A DNA stretch of 64,000 nt from Dyadobacter sp. CY347 (GCF_021502655.1 NZ_JAKFFT010000007.1:310001-374000); one strand, 5' to 3'; positions 18,970-27,602 are shown, counted from the stretch's first letter. Notes: generated by a model from the letters alone, not told the origin. Made by a program: numbers and translations.

Positions 18970-20118
18970 TCAGGCGGCAGTAAGTGGCAGGGCGAGGGTT
19001 ACTTTAAATGTTTGGTCCTGTAAAACGGTTTCAAATTGATAGCGGCCAGGATAATAGATTTCCAATCGCTTTCTCAGGTTTGCAAGCCCCAGGCCGGTGC
19101 CTTGCCCGGCCATTGCCTGCTCTTCCGGAGATCGCTCGGGAACGCTGTTGAGGATGCTGCATTCCAGTTTTTCGGGATGGACAAATATTTTTATTGCAAC
19201 AAAAGAAGGATGCCGCGACGCGTGTACACCGTGCTTAAATGCATTTTCGACGAGCGTGATCAGCAAGAGCGTCGGGATTTCGTGCGAATCCCTGATCATT
19301 CCTTCCTGAATGAAGCTTACCATACAGCGGCGCGTATTGCGAACCGATTCCAGCTCCACATATTGATTCAGGTAGGCAATCTCTTTTTCCAGTTTGATAA
19401 ATTCTTCATTTGCCTCATACAAAGCGAAACGGATTATTTCCGAGGACTTTTGCAGATACTCAGCAGCCTCTTCCGAAATGGGCAGGATCTTCGCGTAAGC
19501 AGCGTTTAACACATTAAAAACAAAATGTGGATTGATCTGCGTCTTCAGGACTTTCAGCTCCATGCTTAATGCTTCATTTTGCAGCTTCTGCCGCAAAAGG
19601 GTTTGCCTGGCTGCATATTTTCCGACTTTCAATGTAGCAGGAAGGAGCAGCAATTCAAGTTCTGACAAGTCGTAAGCGAATACTGTCCATGTCAACGGAT
19701 CTTCGAAACGAAGCAGTTTCAGATGCAATTCTCCTATCATCCTGAACCGTTCCGGCATCGTTTCCAGGCCAAAGGTCATATCAACAAAAATGAAAAGCAG
19801 CGTATTGAAAGTATGCAGCAACAGAATCGTGCAGACAAACATTGCCAGTCCAAGTGCAAAACCCCTGAAATGCCTGCTGAGAAAATAGTATAAGGCGACA
19901 CAGAGGTAATAATTTGGGAGAAACTTGAAGAAATAAATGACTCCGACGAGTGTGAAGCGTGGGTCGGATATTACCTCAGTCAGTGTTGGGAGAGAATAAC
20001 CGAAGTGCAGTGCAACAAAAATTATCCAGAAACAGACGTGATGAAGGATGCGTACGCCTAGTGTGGGTGGGAAAATGATTGTTTCGAGAAATGAATAATC
20101 CGTTTTGATGCTGTTCAT
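18970..20118 (-). CDS. LytS-type sensor histidine kinase
   Basis: 382 residues. Four to five membrane segments occupy the first 170 residues (for example ILHHVCFWIIFVALHFGYSL and LAMFVCTILLLHTFNTLLFI). They are followed by the His_kinase domain with phosphoacceptor His198 in LKTQINPHFVFNVLNAAYAK and an ATPase region with N-box ITLVENAFKHGVHA and glycine box GQGTGLGLANLRKRLE. It ends 151 bp before the outer-membrane gene and starts 9 bp after the response regulator gene, forming a two-gene operon with it. There is no periplasmic sensor domain, so it probably senses a membrane signal. The signal is unknown. Confidence 0.9.
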   Translation of the reverse strand: MNSIKTDYSFLETIIFPPTLGVRILHHVCFWIIFVALHFGYSLPTLTEVISDPRFTLVGVIYFFKFLPNYYLCVALYYFLSRHFRGFALGLAMFVCTILLLHTFNTLLFIFVDMTFGLETMPERFRMIGELHLKLLRFEDPLTWTVFAYDLSELELLLLPATLKVGKYAARQTLLRQKLQNEALSMELKVLKTQINPHFVFNVLNAAYAKILPISEEAAEYLQKSSEIIRFALYEANEEFIKLEKEIAYLNQYVELESVRNTRRCMVSFIQEGMIRDSHEIPTLLLITLVENAFKHGVHASRHPSFVAIKIFVHPEKLECSILNSVPERSPEEQAMAGQGTGLGLANLRKRLEIYYPGRYQFETVLQDQTFKVTLALPLTAA

Positions 20119-20127
20119 CCCCTGTCC

Positions 20128-20886
20128 TTAATTTTCTGTCAGCTGCCTGAAAATTTCATCCCGTGTAGGCGAAACGGCAATCGCAACCTCTTTGCCATTT
20201 TGCAGCGTAATCGTATTTCCCTCAATCATTCTGATGGCATTCCGGTTGACAATGTAGGAACGGTGCGTGCGCACAAAAGGTGGAAAAGGCAGCTTTTCCA
20301 TCATGGCCGACATCGACATTAATGTCACCAGCACGCCGCCGGAATGATGCACTTTAATGTAATCCTTCAAGCCCTCGATCAGGAAAATATCTTTAAACCA
20401 GACACAATACAGCTTACGATCAGCCCGGATCCATACATATTCGTCATTTGCCGACGATTCCTGTCTGACTTCGGGCAAAGCTGCCGGCATTTCGGAAATC
20501 TGTCCGCCGGTAATGAGTTTTCGCACTTTGGTGACCGCTTTCAGGAAACGGTCGAACCCGATGGGTTTCAGCAGGAAAGCCGTAACGTCAAATGTAAATC
20601 CGTCCACAGCATATTCTGGGTAAGCGGTGGTCATGATCACATGCAGGTCGGGCGATTGGATAATGTTCAGCAGGTCGAGGCCCGAGAGCTCGGGCATGTT
20701 CACGTCCAGGAAAATAATGTCGGGCTTCCGTGCCGGAATCATCCCGATGGCCTCCACGGCATTATAGCAACTTCCCTCTAACAAAAGCCACGGCACTTTC
20801 GCAATCAGAAATTTAAGCACTTCATGAGCAGGTTCTTCATCATCAATGATGAGGCACTTTATTTTCCTTATAGTAGTATCGCTCAT
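20128..20886 (-). CDS. LytTR-family response regulator
   Basis: 252 residues. The receiver domain holds the acidic pair DDEE near residue 15 and phosphoacceptor Asp61 in IIFLDVNMPELSG; the lysine is in AFLLKPIGFDRF. The C-terminal LytTR domain contains LIEGLKDYIKVH and FVRTHRSYIVNRNAI, the DNA-binding signature. First gene of an operon with the LytS kinase. Probable targets are the direct-repeat sites at 18936-18966 and perhaps 7848-7877, by inference from spacing and location. Confidence 0.93.
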   Translation of the reverse strand: MSDTTIRKIKCLIIDDEEPAHEVLKFLIAKVPWLLLEGSCYNAVEAIGMIPARKPDIIFLDVNMPELSGLDLLNIIQSPDLHVIMTTAYPEYAVDGFTFDVTAFLLKPIGFDRFLKAVTKVRKLITGGQISEMPAALPEVRQESSANDEYVWIRADRKLYCVWFKDIFLIEGLKDYIKVHHSGGVLVTLMSMSAMMEKLPFPPFVRTHRSYIVNRNAIRMIEGNTITLQNGKEVAIAVSPTRDEIFRQLTEN

Positions 20887-20959
20887 TGATTTTTATTTTC
20901 CCATTGGAACAAGCACGCCCAGGTGAATTAACACATTGAAAACAGGAGTAGCCCCTATA

Positions 20960-20979
20960 TAACATGCGGTGACATGTTA
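20960..20979. promoter_or_regulatory. Inverted repeat in the 20887-21124 intergenic region
   Basis: TAACATG-CGGTGA-CATGTTA is a perfect 7-bp dyad with 6-bp spacer, between the divergent starts at 20886 and 21125. It is 74 bp upstream of the response regulator gene, suitable for an operator. Nothing else is recognised in this 238-bp gap. Confidence 0.4.
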
Positions 20980-21124
20980 CAATGTTCGGTATAATTTATA
21001 AATTTTCACAGTAAAAATTACATTTGGCAGGCTGAGGTTAACATATTAATAACCCATAGAAGCGCAAGTTTTAGGCCCGTTTTAATAATTTTAAGTATTA
21101 TACCATCATACATTCACTGAGCCA

Positions 21125-21604
21125 ATGAGCCTTCCTGTCGTCAAAAAAATTGCCTGGATTTCGCTTGTGCCGCAATTAGGGTTATTAGCAATCTTAACAG
21201 GGCTTTATTATATCCTGGGCGTTAAGCACGCCATACTTTTTTCAGCTCTTACTTATCTTATGATGTCGAATTTGGCTCGCTTTTTAGTCTTAAAGCATCA
21301 CAACAGAGCGGTTAAATTTGTCAAAGCAGAAGATTTTCGGAGCGCTATTCGCGGTTTCCAATCCAGCTACGATTTCCTGAGCACCTATCCGTGGATTGAT
21401 AAATACCGATACATGACGCTGCTAAGCTCATCGAAACTCTCATTCCGCGAAATGGCATTAAACAATATCGCCTTTTCGCACGCCCAAATCGGAGAAGGAG
21501 ACCAGGCCATCTTATATTACAATAAAATGCTAACAGAATTCCCAAACAGTGACCTGGCTGAAACGGCATTGAATTTTATTGATGCTTTTAAAAGTGATAG
21601 GTGA
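21125..21604 (+). CDS. Membrane-anchored TPR-like protein of unknown function
   Basis: 159 residues. Two hydrophobic helices at the N-terminus (IAWISLVPQLGLLAILTGLY and HAILFSALTYLMMSN) are followed by a soluble helical region with tetratricopeptide-like pairs (FRSAIRGFQSSYDFL; NNIAFSHAQIGEGDQAILYY). The final AILYYNKMLTEFPNSDLAE is a typical TPR signature. It is probably a cytoplasmic-facing scaffold. It stands alone between the LytTR operon and a broken lipoprotein gene; no function can be assigned. Confidence 0.7.
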   Translation: MSLPVVKKIAWISLVPQLGLLAILTGLYYILGVKHAILFSALTYLMMSNLARFLVLKHHNRAVKFVKAEDFRSAIRGFQSSYDFLSTYPWIDKYRYMTLLSSSKLSFREMALNNIAFSHAQIGEGDQAILYYNKMLTEFPNSDLAETALNFIDAFKSDR

Positions 21605-21659
21605 GGTGTTAAAGACGAGGTCAGGAAGTTGGCAGCCGTAGATGTTTATTTGCCTGAAA

Positions 21660-22191
21660 TCATTTACAATTCACATATTCGAAGCTTAGGTCAGGGAAAA
21701 GGTTGTCCTGCCAATGAACATTGTAAGCAGTCAGCGGGTAATTTGTGGGGCTATATGAATAAACGATATTTTCGCTTGTTGAATTGATCGTCACTTTTAC
21801 GACATTATGTTTTGAAAATGTCAACACACCATTCCCGGAATCTGCTCCGAAATAGGTTTTGATGTCGTAAATCCCCGGGTGTCCATAGAATGGATTATTG
21901 AGTTTGTCGTATTGATATAAATACACAGTCCGGGTAAATGTAGGGGATTGCGCTGTCATATTCAAGCACGCCGGGATATTCAAATCCATCCATTTGAAGG
22001 ACAACCTTGGTAACCCGATCGCCCGCATATTCGTAAACGATATTTTGATTAGGCCCGTAAGAAGCCTTGCTTATCCGGCACGTATCCCCTTTATTCTCCA
22101 CAATTTCAGGCCCTGGTTCCGGCTCAGACTTCTTTTTACAGGATATAAAAAGCGCAAGGCTGATGAATAGCAGGAAGCATATTTTTTGCAT
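21660..22191 (-). pseudogene. Lipoprotein gene broken by a frameshift
   Basis: From ATG 22191 a lipoprotein signal peptide (MQKICFLLFISLALFISC, lipobox cysteine followed by KKKSEPEP) leads into a beta-rich domain. It runs to about VLEYDS near 21955 and then drifts into a short unrelated tail that stops at 21895. A second frame continues the same kind of protein (TRTVYLYQYDKLNNPFYG to SFEYVNCK) until 21660. The join lies near 21940-21960. Reading both frames gives one protein of about 175 residues, similar in style to Bacteroidota DUF4595-like lipoproteins. Either a true frameshift or a sequencing error in the GCGCAATCCCC tract. Confidence 0.7.
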
Positions 22192-22283
22192 AGATGAATG
22201 GGTGGGTGTTCCGCGTGATAAAAATTTGGAATTTGCTTGTAAAGTAATCAATATCATCGCCAAGCAAAGCACCCATGCAACTA

Positions 22284-22532
22284 TTAACATCCCGAATACT
22301 CCGGCCGGAAAAGTCCGTTGAGGGCGGCGATTGTTTTTTCCTCAATCATTCTGCCGTCTTGCAGTTCAATGTAAGGTTTTGGATCGTCGGCGTGTATTTC
22401 CTTGATAATTCCTTCGGCCCTTTCCAGTCCGTTGATATCCAGAATCATTTCTGCTTTTGCTCCACGGTTTTTGATATCTGTCAGCATTTCCATAAAGCTC
22501 TCATTTACTGACAATGTTGTGCGTAAGTCCAT
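22284..22532 (-). CDS. Small conserved-looking protein, possible Rho-binding-antiterminator-like fold
   Basis: 82 residues, start ATG at 22532. The sequence has an even acidic/hydrophobic pattern suggesting a small beta barrel (AKAEMILDINGLERAEGIIKE, PYIELQDGRMIEEKTIAALN). The phrase D-G-R-x-I followed by a closing helix is reminiscent of ROF/Sm-like small barrels, but the resemblance is weak. It lies between the broken lipoprotein and the divergent ABC-F gene. Function unknown. Confidence 0.55.
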   Translation of the reverse strand: MDLRTTLSVNESFMEMLTDIKNRGAKAEMILDINGLERAEGIIKEIHADDPKPYIELQDGRMIEEKTIAALNGLFRPEYSGC

Positions 22533-22625
22533 ATATTTTAGTTGATTATCTACTTTTAAAATATTTAAGCAGGACGTAGTATCCTTATTTAAAAACGCTT
22601 CTGATTAACAATTGATTCAACATTG

Positions 22626-22655
22626 TTGGTCAATAATTGTATCATCGTACCTTTG
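22626..22655 (+). promoter_or_regulatory. Bacteroidota sigma-A promoter of the ABC-F gene
   Basis: TTG at 22626-22628, a 19-bp spacer and TACCTTTG at 22648-22655 match the Bacteroidota consensus exactly. The transcript would start about 15 nt before the ATG at 22676. Confidence 0.75.
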
Positions 22656-22675
22656 CGGCTTCAAAAAATGAGACA

Positions 22676-24313
22676 ATGATTACAGTTGAAAATTTGGCCG
22701 TTGAATTTAATGGATCAGCGCTTTTTAGTGAGGTTTCTTTTGCTATTAATCCTACGGATAAAATTGCCCTGATGGGTAAGAATGGAGCGGGAAAATCCAC
22801 CATGATGAAAATCATTGCTGGTGAACAAAAAGCCAATCGCGGGCATGTACGTGCACCCAAAGACGCCGTGATCGCATATTTGCCGCAACATTTGCTTACC
22901 GAGGATAACTGCACCGTTTTTGAAGAAGCGGCCAAAGCATTCAAGCAGGTTTTTGAAATGCGCGCTGAAATGGAAAAACTAAATCACGCGCTCGAAACCC
23001 GCACAGATTACGAGAGCGATGAATATATGGCCATCATCGAGCAGGTTACCGAAATAGGCGAAAAATATTACCAACTCGAAGAAGTCAATTATGACGCCGA
23101 AGTTGAGAAAGCTCTGAAAGGATTAGGATTTAGGCCGGAAGATTTCCAGCGCCAAACCAAGGAATTCAGTGGCGGATGGCGCATGCGCATTGAGCTCGCC
23201 AAAATACTATTGCAAAAGCCAGACCTCATTTTGCTCGATGAGCCAACCAACCACATTGACATTGAATCCGTGATGTGGCTGGAAGATTTTTTGGTAAACA
23301 AATCCAATGCCGTAATGGTCATTTCCCACGACCGTGCCTTCATCGACAACATTACCAACCGCACCATTGAAGTAACTATGGGACGGATTTTCGACTATAA
23401 AGCCAACTATTCACATTACCTCGTGCTACGCGAGGAGCGCAGGTCGCATCAGATCAAGGCATATCAGGAACAGCAGAAAATGATTGCAGATAACATGCAA
23501 TTTATCGAACGCTTCCGCGGAACATATTCCAAAACCAACCAGGTTTCCTCGCGCGAGCGCATGCTGGAAAAATTGGAAATCATTGAAATCGATGAAATCG
23601 ACAACTCAGCCCTAAAACTCCGTTTTCCACCTTCGCCGAGGTCAGGAGACTATCCGGTTACTGTGAAGGACGTTTCAAAATCCTACGGCGATCAGGTTGT
23701 GTTTAAAAATGCCAGCATGACCATTTCCAGAGGTGAAAAAGTTTCGTTTGTGGGCCGGAACGGCGAAGGTAAGTCCACGATGATCAAAGCCATCATGGGT
23801 CAAATCGATGTCGACGGAACCTGCCAGCTGGGCCACAATGTCAAAGTCGGCTATTTTGCCCAAAACCAGGCATCATTACTAGACCCAAATCTCACGATTT
23901 TCCAAACGGTAGACGAAGTCGCAGAAGGTGACGTAAGAACCCAGATCAAAAACATTTTAGGCGCCTTCATGTTCCAGGGCGAAGACATCGACAAGAAAGT
24001 AAGCGTATTATCCGGCGGAGAAAAAACCCGCCTCGCCATGGTAAAACTACTTCTGGAACCAGTAAACCTGCTAATCCTCGATGAGCCTACGAACCATTTA
24101 GATTTGAAGTCGAAGGATGTTTTGAAAGAAGCACTTAGAAACTTTGACGGAACATTGGTGCTAGTTTCTCATGATAGGGATTTCTTGCAAGGTTTGTCAC
24201 AGAAAGTTTTTGAGTTTAAGGATAAGCGGGTGATCGAGCATTTTGAGACGATTGATGCATTTTTGGAAAGGAATCGGATTAAGAGTATTGCGGATTTGCA
24301 GCTGGCGAAGTAG
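22676..24313 (+). CDS. ABC-F family ATPase (YbiT/Uup-like)
   Basis: 545 residues, start at ATG 22676 (MITVENLAVEFNGS); the frame is open to 22637 but the promoter at 22626-22655 excludes that start. Two ABC domains without membrane segments: first Walker A GKNGAGKST, signature FSGGWRMRIELAK, Walker B LILLDEPTNHID; second Walker A GRNGEGKST, signature LSGGEKTRLAMVK, Walker B LLILDEPTNHLD. Between them is the charged coiled-coil linker (YLVLREERRSHQIKAYQEQQ) that reaches the ribosome in ABC-F proteins. Such proteins act on the E-site of the ribosome in translation quality control. No drug-resistance specificity is evident. Confidence 0.93.
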   Translation: MITVENLAVEFNGSALFSEVSFAINPTDKIALMGKNGAGKSTMMKIIAGEQKANRGHVRAPKDAVIAYLPQHLLTEDNCTVFEEAAKAFKQVFEMRAEMEKLNHALETRTDYESDEYMAIIEQVTEIGEKYYQLEEVNYDAEVEKALKGLGFRPEDFQRQTKEFSGGWRMRIELAKILLQKPDLILLDEPTNHIDIESVMWLEDFLVNKSNAVMVISHDRAFIDNITNRTIEVTMGRIFDYKANYSHYLVLREERRSHQIKAYQEQQKMIADNMQFIERFRGTYSKTNQVSSRERMLEKLEIIEIDEIDNSALKLRFPPSPRSGDYPVTVKDVSKSYGDQVVFKNASMTISRGEKVSFVGRNGEGKSTMIKAIMGQIDVDGTCQLGHNVKVGYFAQNQASLLDPNLTIFQTVDEVAEGDVRTQIKNILGAFMFQGEDIDKKVSVLSGGEKTRLAMVKLLLEPVNLLILDEPTNHLDLKSKDVLKEALRNFDGTLVLVSHDRDFLQGLSQKVFEFKDKRVIEHFETIDAFLERNRIKSIADLQLAK

Positions 24314-24374
24314 GAGGTTAGAGTATTGTCTAGTTATCGGACTGTGAGCAACAAGTCTCACAAATCGCTATCCA

Positions 24375-24407
24375 TTTGTCGCAAATATTCGCTAAATTTG
24401 CGACAAA
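24375..24407 (+). promoter_or_regulatory. Operator and promoter of the AbiE toxin-antitoxin operon
   Basis: TTTGTCGCAAAT (24375-24386) and ATTTGCGACAAA (24396-24407) form a perfect 12-bp inverted repeat with a 9-bp spacer. TAAATTTG at 24393-24400 is a consensus Bacteroidota -7 element lying inside the right arm. AbiEi antitoxins are known to repress their own operon through inverted repeats, and this one ends 19 bp before the AbiEi start. Confidence 0.75.
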
Positions 24408-24425
24408 ACGTATACTTAAATCACC

Positions 24426-25016
24426 ATGGAAAGTGCTGATGATCAAATACTTGAAAAAATATACCGTTCTCCGAGGGGTGCTTTGTTCTTCCCAGATAGT
24501 TTTTTAAGTATTTCAAATGCAAAAACAGTATCAAAAGTTCTGGAAAGGCTCGTTCAAGCAGGTAAGCTGTATCGCGCTGCTACGGGAATTTACCTACGTC
24601 CGGTAGAAGACGAGGTGATTGGCATAATGCTTCCTGGAATTGAAGAAATTGCAAAGGCAATAATAAAGCGCGACAAAGCTCGGGCAGTCCCATCAGGTAG
24701 TTATGCGCTTTACAAATTGGGACTAACTACACAAATCCCGATGAACATTGTTTACTACACAGACTCATCCTCCCGACAAGTAAAGATCGGAAAGCAGACA
24801 ATCACCTTCAAAAAAGCAAGTGCCCGCAACGTTTCAGCAATCGGCGAAATCAGTAAACTCGTTATCCAGGCCCTTCGCACGATTGGTAAAGGCAACATCA
24901 CGGATGAGGAGTTGAGGATAATAAAAGAAAGACTTAGATACGAAAAGCCATATCATCTCCAACATGATATCAAGGTGGCGCCCGAATGGATCAGGCAAGT
25001 AATGCGGACACTTTAA
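24426..25016 (+). CDS. Type IV toxin-antitoxin AbiEi-family antitoxin (DUF6088-like)
   Basis: 196 residues. A short N-terminal winged helix-turn-helix (SPRGALFFPDSFLSISNAKTVSKVLERL followed by GKLYRAATGIYLRP) precedes the AbiEi-like domain with SGSYALYKLGLT. First gene of a two-gene operon, 13 bp before the AbiEii-like nucleotidyltransferase. In AbiE systems of streptococci this protein represses the operon and counteracts the toxin. The operator at 24375-24407 supports autoregulation. Confidence 0.85.
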   Translation: MESADDQILEKIYRSPRGALFFPDSFLSISNAKTVSKVLERLVQAGKLYRAATGIYLRPVEDEVIGIMLPGIEEIAKAIIKRDKARAVPSGSYALYKLGLTTQIPMNIVYYTDSSSRQVKIGKQTITFKKASARNVSAIGEISKLVIQALRTIGKGNITDEELRIIKERLRYEKPYHLQHDIKVAPEWIRQVMRTL

Positions 25017-25029
25017 CACACACATAGCA

Positions 25030-26019
25030 ATGATTGATTTACTTAGTTTAAGATCATGGTTGCAACTTTCTGATGCAACCAAACTAAATATCTATACTGA
25101 AACAGGGCGCAAAATTGGCTTGCCCGCAATGGCGATAGAAAAAGACTGGTGGGTGGTTCATACTCTGGCCATGATTTTTTCTATGGAATGTGCACCTGCA
25201 CTCATTTTTAAAGGAGGGACATCATTAAGTAAAGGCTGGAATTTGATCCAAAGGTTTTCCGAAGATATAGATTTGGCCATTGACCGGGAGTATCTGGGTT
25301 TCCCGGGTGATTTGAACCGTCAGCAAATCAAGAAGTTAAGAAAGGCATCCTATGCCTTTATGACTACAACCTTCATTAAAGAACTTACCGAGCGTTTCGC
25401 TGCGGCTGGTTTTCAGGATGTTAATATTCGTTATAGCGACACTGGTCAATCAGATCAGGATCCAATGATTATTGAAGTTTATTATCCCAAACTCACCGAG
25501 AAGGAAATTTATCTCAAACCTGGTGTTTTAGTGGAAGTTGGTTGCCGCTCACTTAGAGAGCCGACGACTCAAAGAACATTTTCAACATTGGTAGCTGAAA
25601 ATTTTAGTGATCGGCCGTTTGCCGACAGTCCAATTACAATTCCTATTGTAAATCCGGAACGAACATTCCTCGAAAAGATATTCCTCCTCCACGAGGAATT
25701 TCAAAAAACACCAGAAAAAATACGGGTTGACAGGTTAAGCAGGCATTTGTATGACATTGAAAAGCTAGGTCAGACAGAGTTTGCAGCAATTGCTTTGTCG
25801 GACGCAGATCTATATCGAACAATCGTCGACCACCGCAAGATGTTTACTGCACTTGCAGAAGTAGATTACAATAATCATAGTCCCGACAAAATTGTGTTTG
25901 TGCCGCCTCACGATCTGCTTGCGGCGTGGGAAGCTGATTACAAGCAAATGCGGGAAAATATGATTTTTGGAGAAGTATCGAGTTTTAAAGTGCTTATTGA
26001 AACATTGACGGTTTTGTAA
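25030..26019 (+). CDS. AbiEii/AbiGii-family nucleotidyltransferase toxin
   Basis: 329 residues. FKGGTSLSKGWNLIQRFSEDIDLAID is the hallmark of the AbiEii nucleotidyltransferase: GG-T-S loop, then the two metal-binding aspartates in EDIDLAI. Later conserved elements VEVGCRSLREP and NPERTFLEKIFLLHEEFQK are also family-typical. AbiE toxins add nucleotides to tRNA acceptor stems or otherwise block translation and cause abortive infection. It pairs with the upstream antitoxin and shares its transcript. Full length, no visible damage. Confidence 0.9.
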   Translation: MIDLLSLRSWLQLSDATKLNIYTETGRKIGLPAMAIEKDWWVVHTLAMIFSMECAPALIFKGGTSLSKGWNLIQRFSEDIDLAIDREYLGFPGDLNRQQIKKLRKASYAFMTTTFIKELTERFAAAGFQDVNIRYSDTGQSDQDPMIIEVYYPKLTEKEIYLKPGVLVEVGCRSLREPTTQRTFSTLVAENFSDRPFADSPITIPIVNPERTFLEKIFLLHEEFQKTPEKIRVDRLSRHLYDIEKLGQTEFAAIALSDADLYRTIVDHRKMFTALAEVDYNNHSPDKIVFVPPHDLLAAWEADYKQMRENMIFGEVSSFKVLIETLTVL

Positions 26020-26149
26020 ATTAGAATCAATAAGATAGCAGATGCTTTTTGAGGTTAAAAAAAGAACATATGCAGGGTTCATCACTTCTGGGGAGGGAAG
26101 CTATCAATACTACGATAGATCTTGCCGACAGACAGAAATTGGCAACCCA

Positions 26150-26416
26150 TTAGTCTCTCTGTGGAAGTGGGTTTTTATCCAAAAAATTAGCCATATCTTC
26201 TGCCTGTTTTAAAAATGAATCAGGCATCACAAAAGGCTTAACGTAAGATTTTTGACTCGCTACCTTGGCATCCGTATACTCAGAAGCAAACACAATAGGC
26301 CTTGCACTGCTAAAAACTACTGGCTTGATAGGGAAAATAAATTCTTTATTCCCAATCAAGAACTCAACAGCTTTTCTTTGTCTCACTTTTTGTTTTTGTG
26401 TAGTTTGAGTTGCCAT
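26150..26416 (-). CDS. Small hypothetical protein
   Basis: 88 residues, start ATG 26416, 30 bp after the DUF6934-like gene on the same strand. A basic N-terminus (QKQKVRQRKAVEFLIGNKEF) precedes a short central beta segment and an acidic tail helix (SFLKQAEDMANFLD). No family recognised. Probably co-transcribed with the upstream gene as a small two-gene accessory unit. Confidence 0.55.
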   Translation of the reverse strand: MATQTTQKQKVRQRKAVEFLIGNKEFIFPIKPVVFSSARPIVFASEYTDAKVASQKSYVKPFVMPDSFLKQAEDMANFLDKNPLPQRD

Positions 26417-26446
26417 ATTATCCTCTCTTGTTGATTATCAATGTAA

Positions 26447-26962
26447 TCATCTCTTCAAATTTAACGAAAATGCATCATAATTGGTGCCTTTTGTGAACGG
26501 AACCCATTCGCCCTTCCAATTTGGCCAATCTCCTTCTATTTCACCTTTCTGGTTTTTGACAGCTTTGAAGCCTTCGATATTATATCGCTGTACCAGATAA
26601 TCGTAGTGTTGGTTAATGCCCATCTGATATAAGCGCGTTCTTAGACGCATTTCGAATTCATCAGAACCTTCCTTCTTACTAACTGAACCAGTGGCTAAGA
26701 GCCTTATTTCAGGATGGTTATTAATGTATTCGAGTGCCGTTTTTCCAACCGTCGCTAGGATCTGGTCTCGGTCACCATTATTGACCGATATTTTGTCATC
26801 GATCATATTGGTCTCACCATTCCAAACTCCGAAGCCAAGATTGTACTCATTGTCACTGTTGGGTAGCTTCACAATAGCGATCAGCATATTGTGATTGCCT
26901 TTACTATAAAACTGGAAGGCATTTTCGGCATAGGCGACAGTATCGTAACTCGGAAGGTTCAT
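26447..26962 (-). CDS. DUF6934-like protein of unknown function
   Basis: 171 residues. The sequence MNLPSYDTVAYAENAFQFYSKG, GFGVWNGETNMIDDKISVNNGD, LATVGKTALEYINNHPEIRL and a final region rich in aromatic residues resemble the Bacteroidota family DUF6934; the family name is from memory. These proteins occur in accessory regions next to small basic partners like the 88-residue gene downstream. Start ATG 26962 with an AT-rich leader. Function unknown; a role in a toxin-antitoxin-like pair is possible but unproven. Confidence 0.65.
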   Translation of the reverse strand: MNLPSYDTVAYAENAFQFYSKGNHNMLIAIVKLPNSDNEYNLGFGVWNGETNMIDDKISVNNGDRDQILATVGKTALEYINNHPEIRLLATGSVSKKEGSDEFEMRLRTRLYQMGINQHYDYLVQRYNIEGFKAVKNQKGEIEGDWPNWKGEWVPFTKGTNYDAFSLNLKR

Positions 26963-27040
26963 GCGTTAGGTGTGTATAGAGCGCAAAGCTATGAAAAAAC
27001 TTTCCCCTATATTTGCCTCGCAAACTTTAATAAATTTATC

Positions 27041-27201
27041 ATGAAGCTATTTTCAAATGTCAGACCAAAATGGTCCTGGAGAGGCATACGGGTGCAAGTC
27101 CCGAGACCTGACCGATGTAGTTTCATTCGTTAAAGTTTGCGGTGACCTCTCCTTTTTTCTCACTCTTTTTCAAGGTCAAATGCAAACTTTAACGAATGAA
27201 G
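27041..27201 (+). promoter_or_regulatory. Attenuator-like leader: short ORF, terminator hairpin and competing long stem
   Basis: Three overlapping elements are visible. A 30-codon ORF (27041-27133) encodes an arginine- and tryptophan-rich peptide (MKLFSNVRPKWSWRGIR and onward). GGAGAGG (27078-27084) pairs with CCTCTCC (27146-27152), followed at once by TTTTTT, an intrinsic terminator. TTCATTCGTTAAAGTTTGC (27123-27141) pairs perfectly over 19 bp with 27183-27201, which contains the first codons of the next gene. The two long pairings interleave, so they should compete. Inside the first stem is a CGGG-TGCAAGT-CCCG hairpin at 27089-27103. This is the layout of transcription attenuation, but the RNA family is not known to me. 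Confidence 0.5.
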
Positions 27202-27470
27202 AAGGAATCGACTTGAATGCAAATTCAGTCAACCCAACGAACGATGCACGTCACGCATCAAACACCAGCGCACCGCTAACAAAGTCCCAAGCCGAATTTT
27301 GGTATCTCGTCGAATGTCAAGGCTGCAATGAGCTGGCGCGGTCGCTTCGAATGGTGCACGATCTGGCGCTTTACCATTCGGATATTCCGTTTGATACGGC
27401 TGAAAAATCGGCGCTTTTTGATGTGAAGGTGCTTTGGGAAGGTTTTGAGAAGATGGGGGCAAAAGTTTAG
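27181..27470 (+). CDS. Small hypothetical protein with island paralogue
   Basis: 96 residues from ATG 27181 (MQTLTNEEGIDLNANSVNP); the frame is open upstream to 27057 but that would translate the leader hairpins. The N-terminal half is polar, the C-terminal half (ARSLRMVHDLALYHSDIPFD and DVKVLWEGFEKMGAKV) is helical. A truncated homologue of the last 45 residues, with the same terminator hairpin, lies in the island at 41827-41963, and a third scrap of the 3' end follows at 27556-27602. The gene therefore belongs to a repeated cassette. Function unknown. Confidence 0.6.
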
Positions 27471-27477
27471 GAATTCG

Positions 27478-27503
27478 AGGACTGTTGGCGACAGTCCTTT
27501 TTT
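27478..27503 (+). terminator. Intrinsic terminator of the 27181 gene
   Basis: AGGACTGT-TGGCG-ACAGTCCT followed by a T-run. The same hairpin, identical through the stem and loop, is at 41971-41994. Confidence 0.85.
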
Positions 27504-27555
27504 GTGGTTAATGCTTCATGCAGATATTCATTGATGCGTTGCGAGCAACAGCAAT

Positions 27556-27602
27556 GCAGAAAGTTTAGAGATTTGAGGGCTGTTGGCGACAATGCTTTTT
27601 TG
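27556..27602 (+). repeat. Degenerate duplicate of the gene 3' end and terminator
   Basis: AGAAAGTTTAGAGATTTGAGG, GCTGTTGGCGACAATGC and TTTTTT repeat the tail of the 27181 gene and its terminator about 90 bp later, with a mutated stem. It marks local tandem duplication. Confidence 0.6.

Noticed and set aside
27071-27115. Cobalamin riboswitch: AAGTCCCGAGACCTGACC resembles the B12 box
   Set aside because: The upstream core of a cobalamin riboswitch (GGGAA and the long multi-helix region) is missing, and the gene behind it is not a cobalamin gene. The likeness is to one short motif only.
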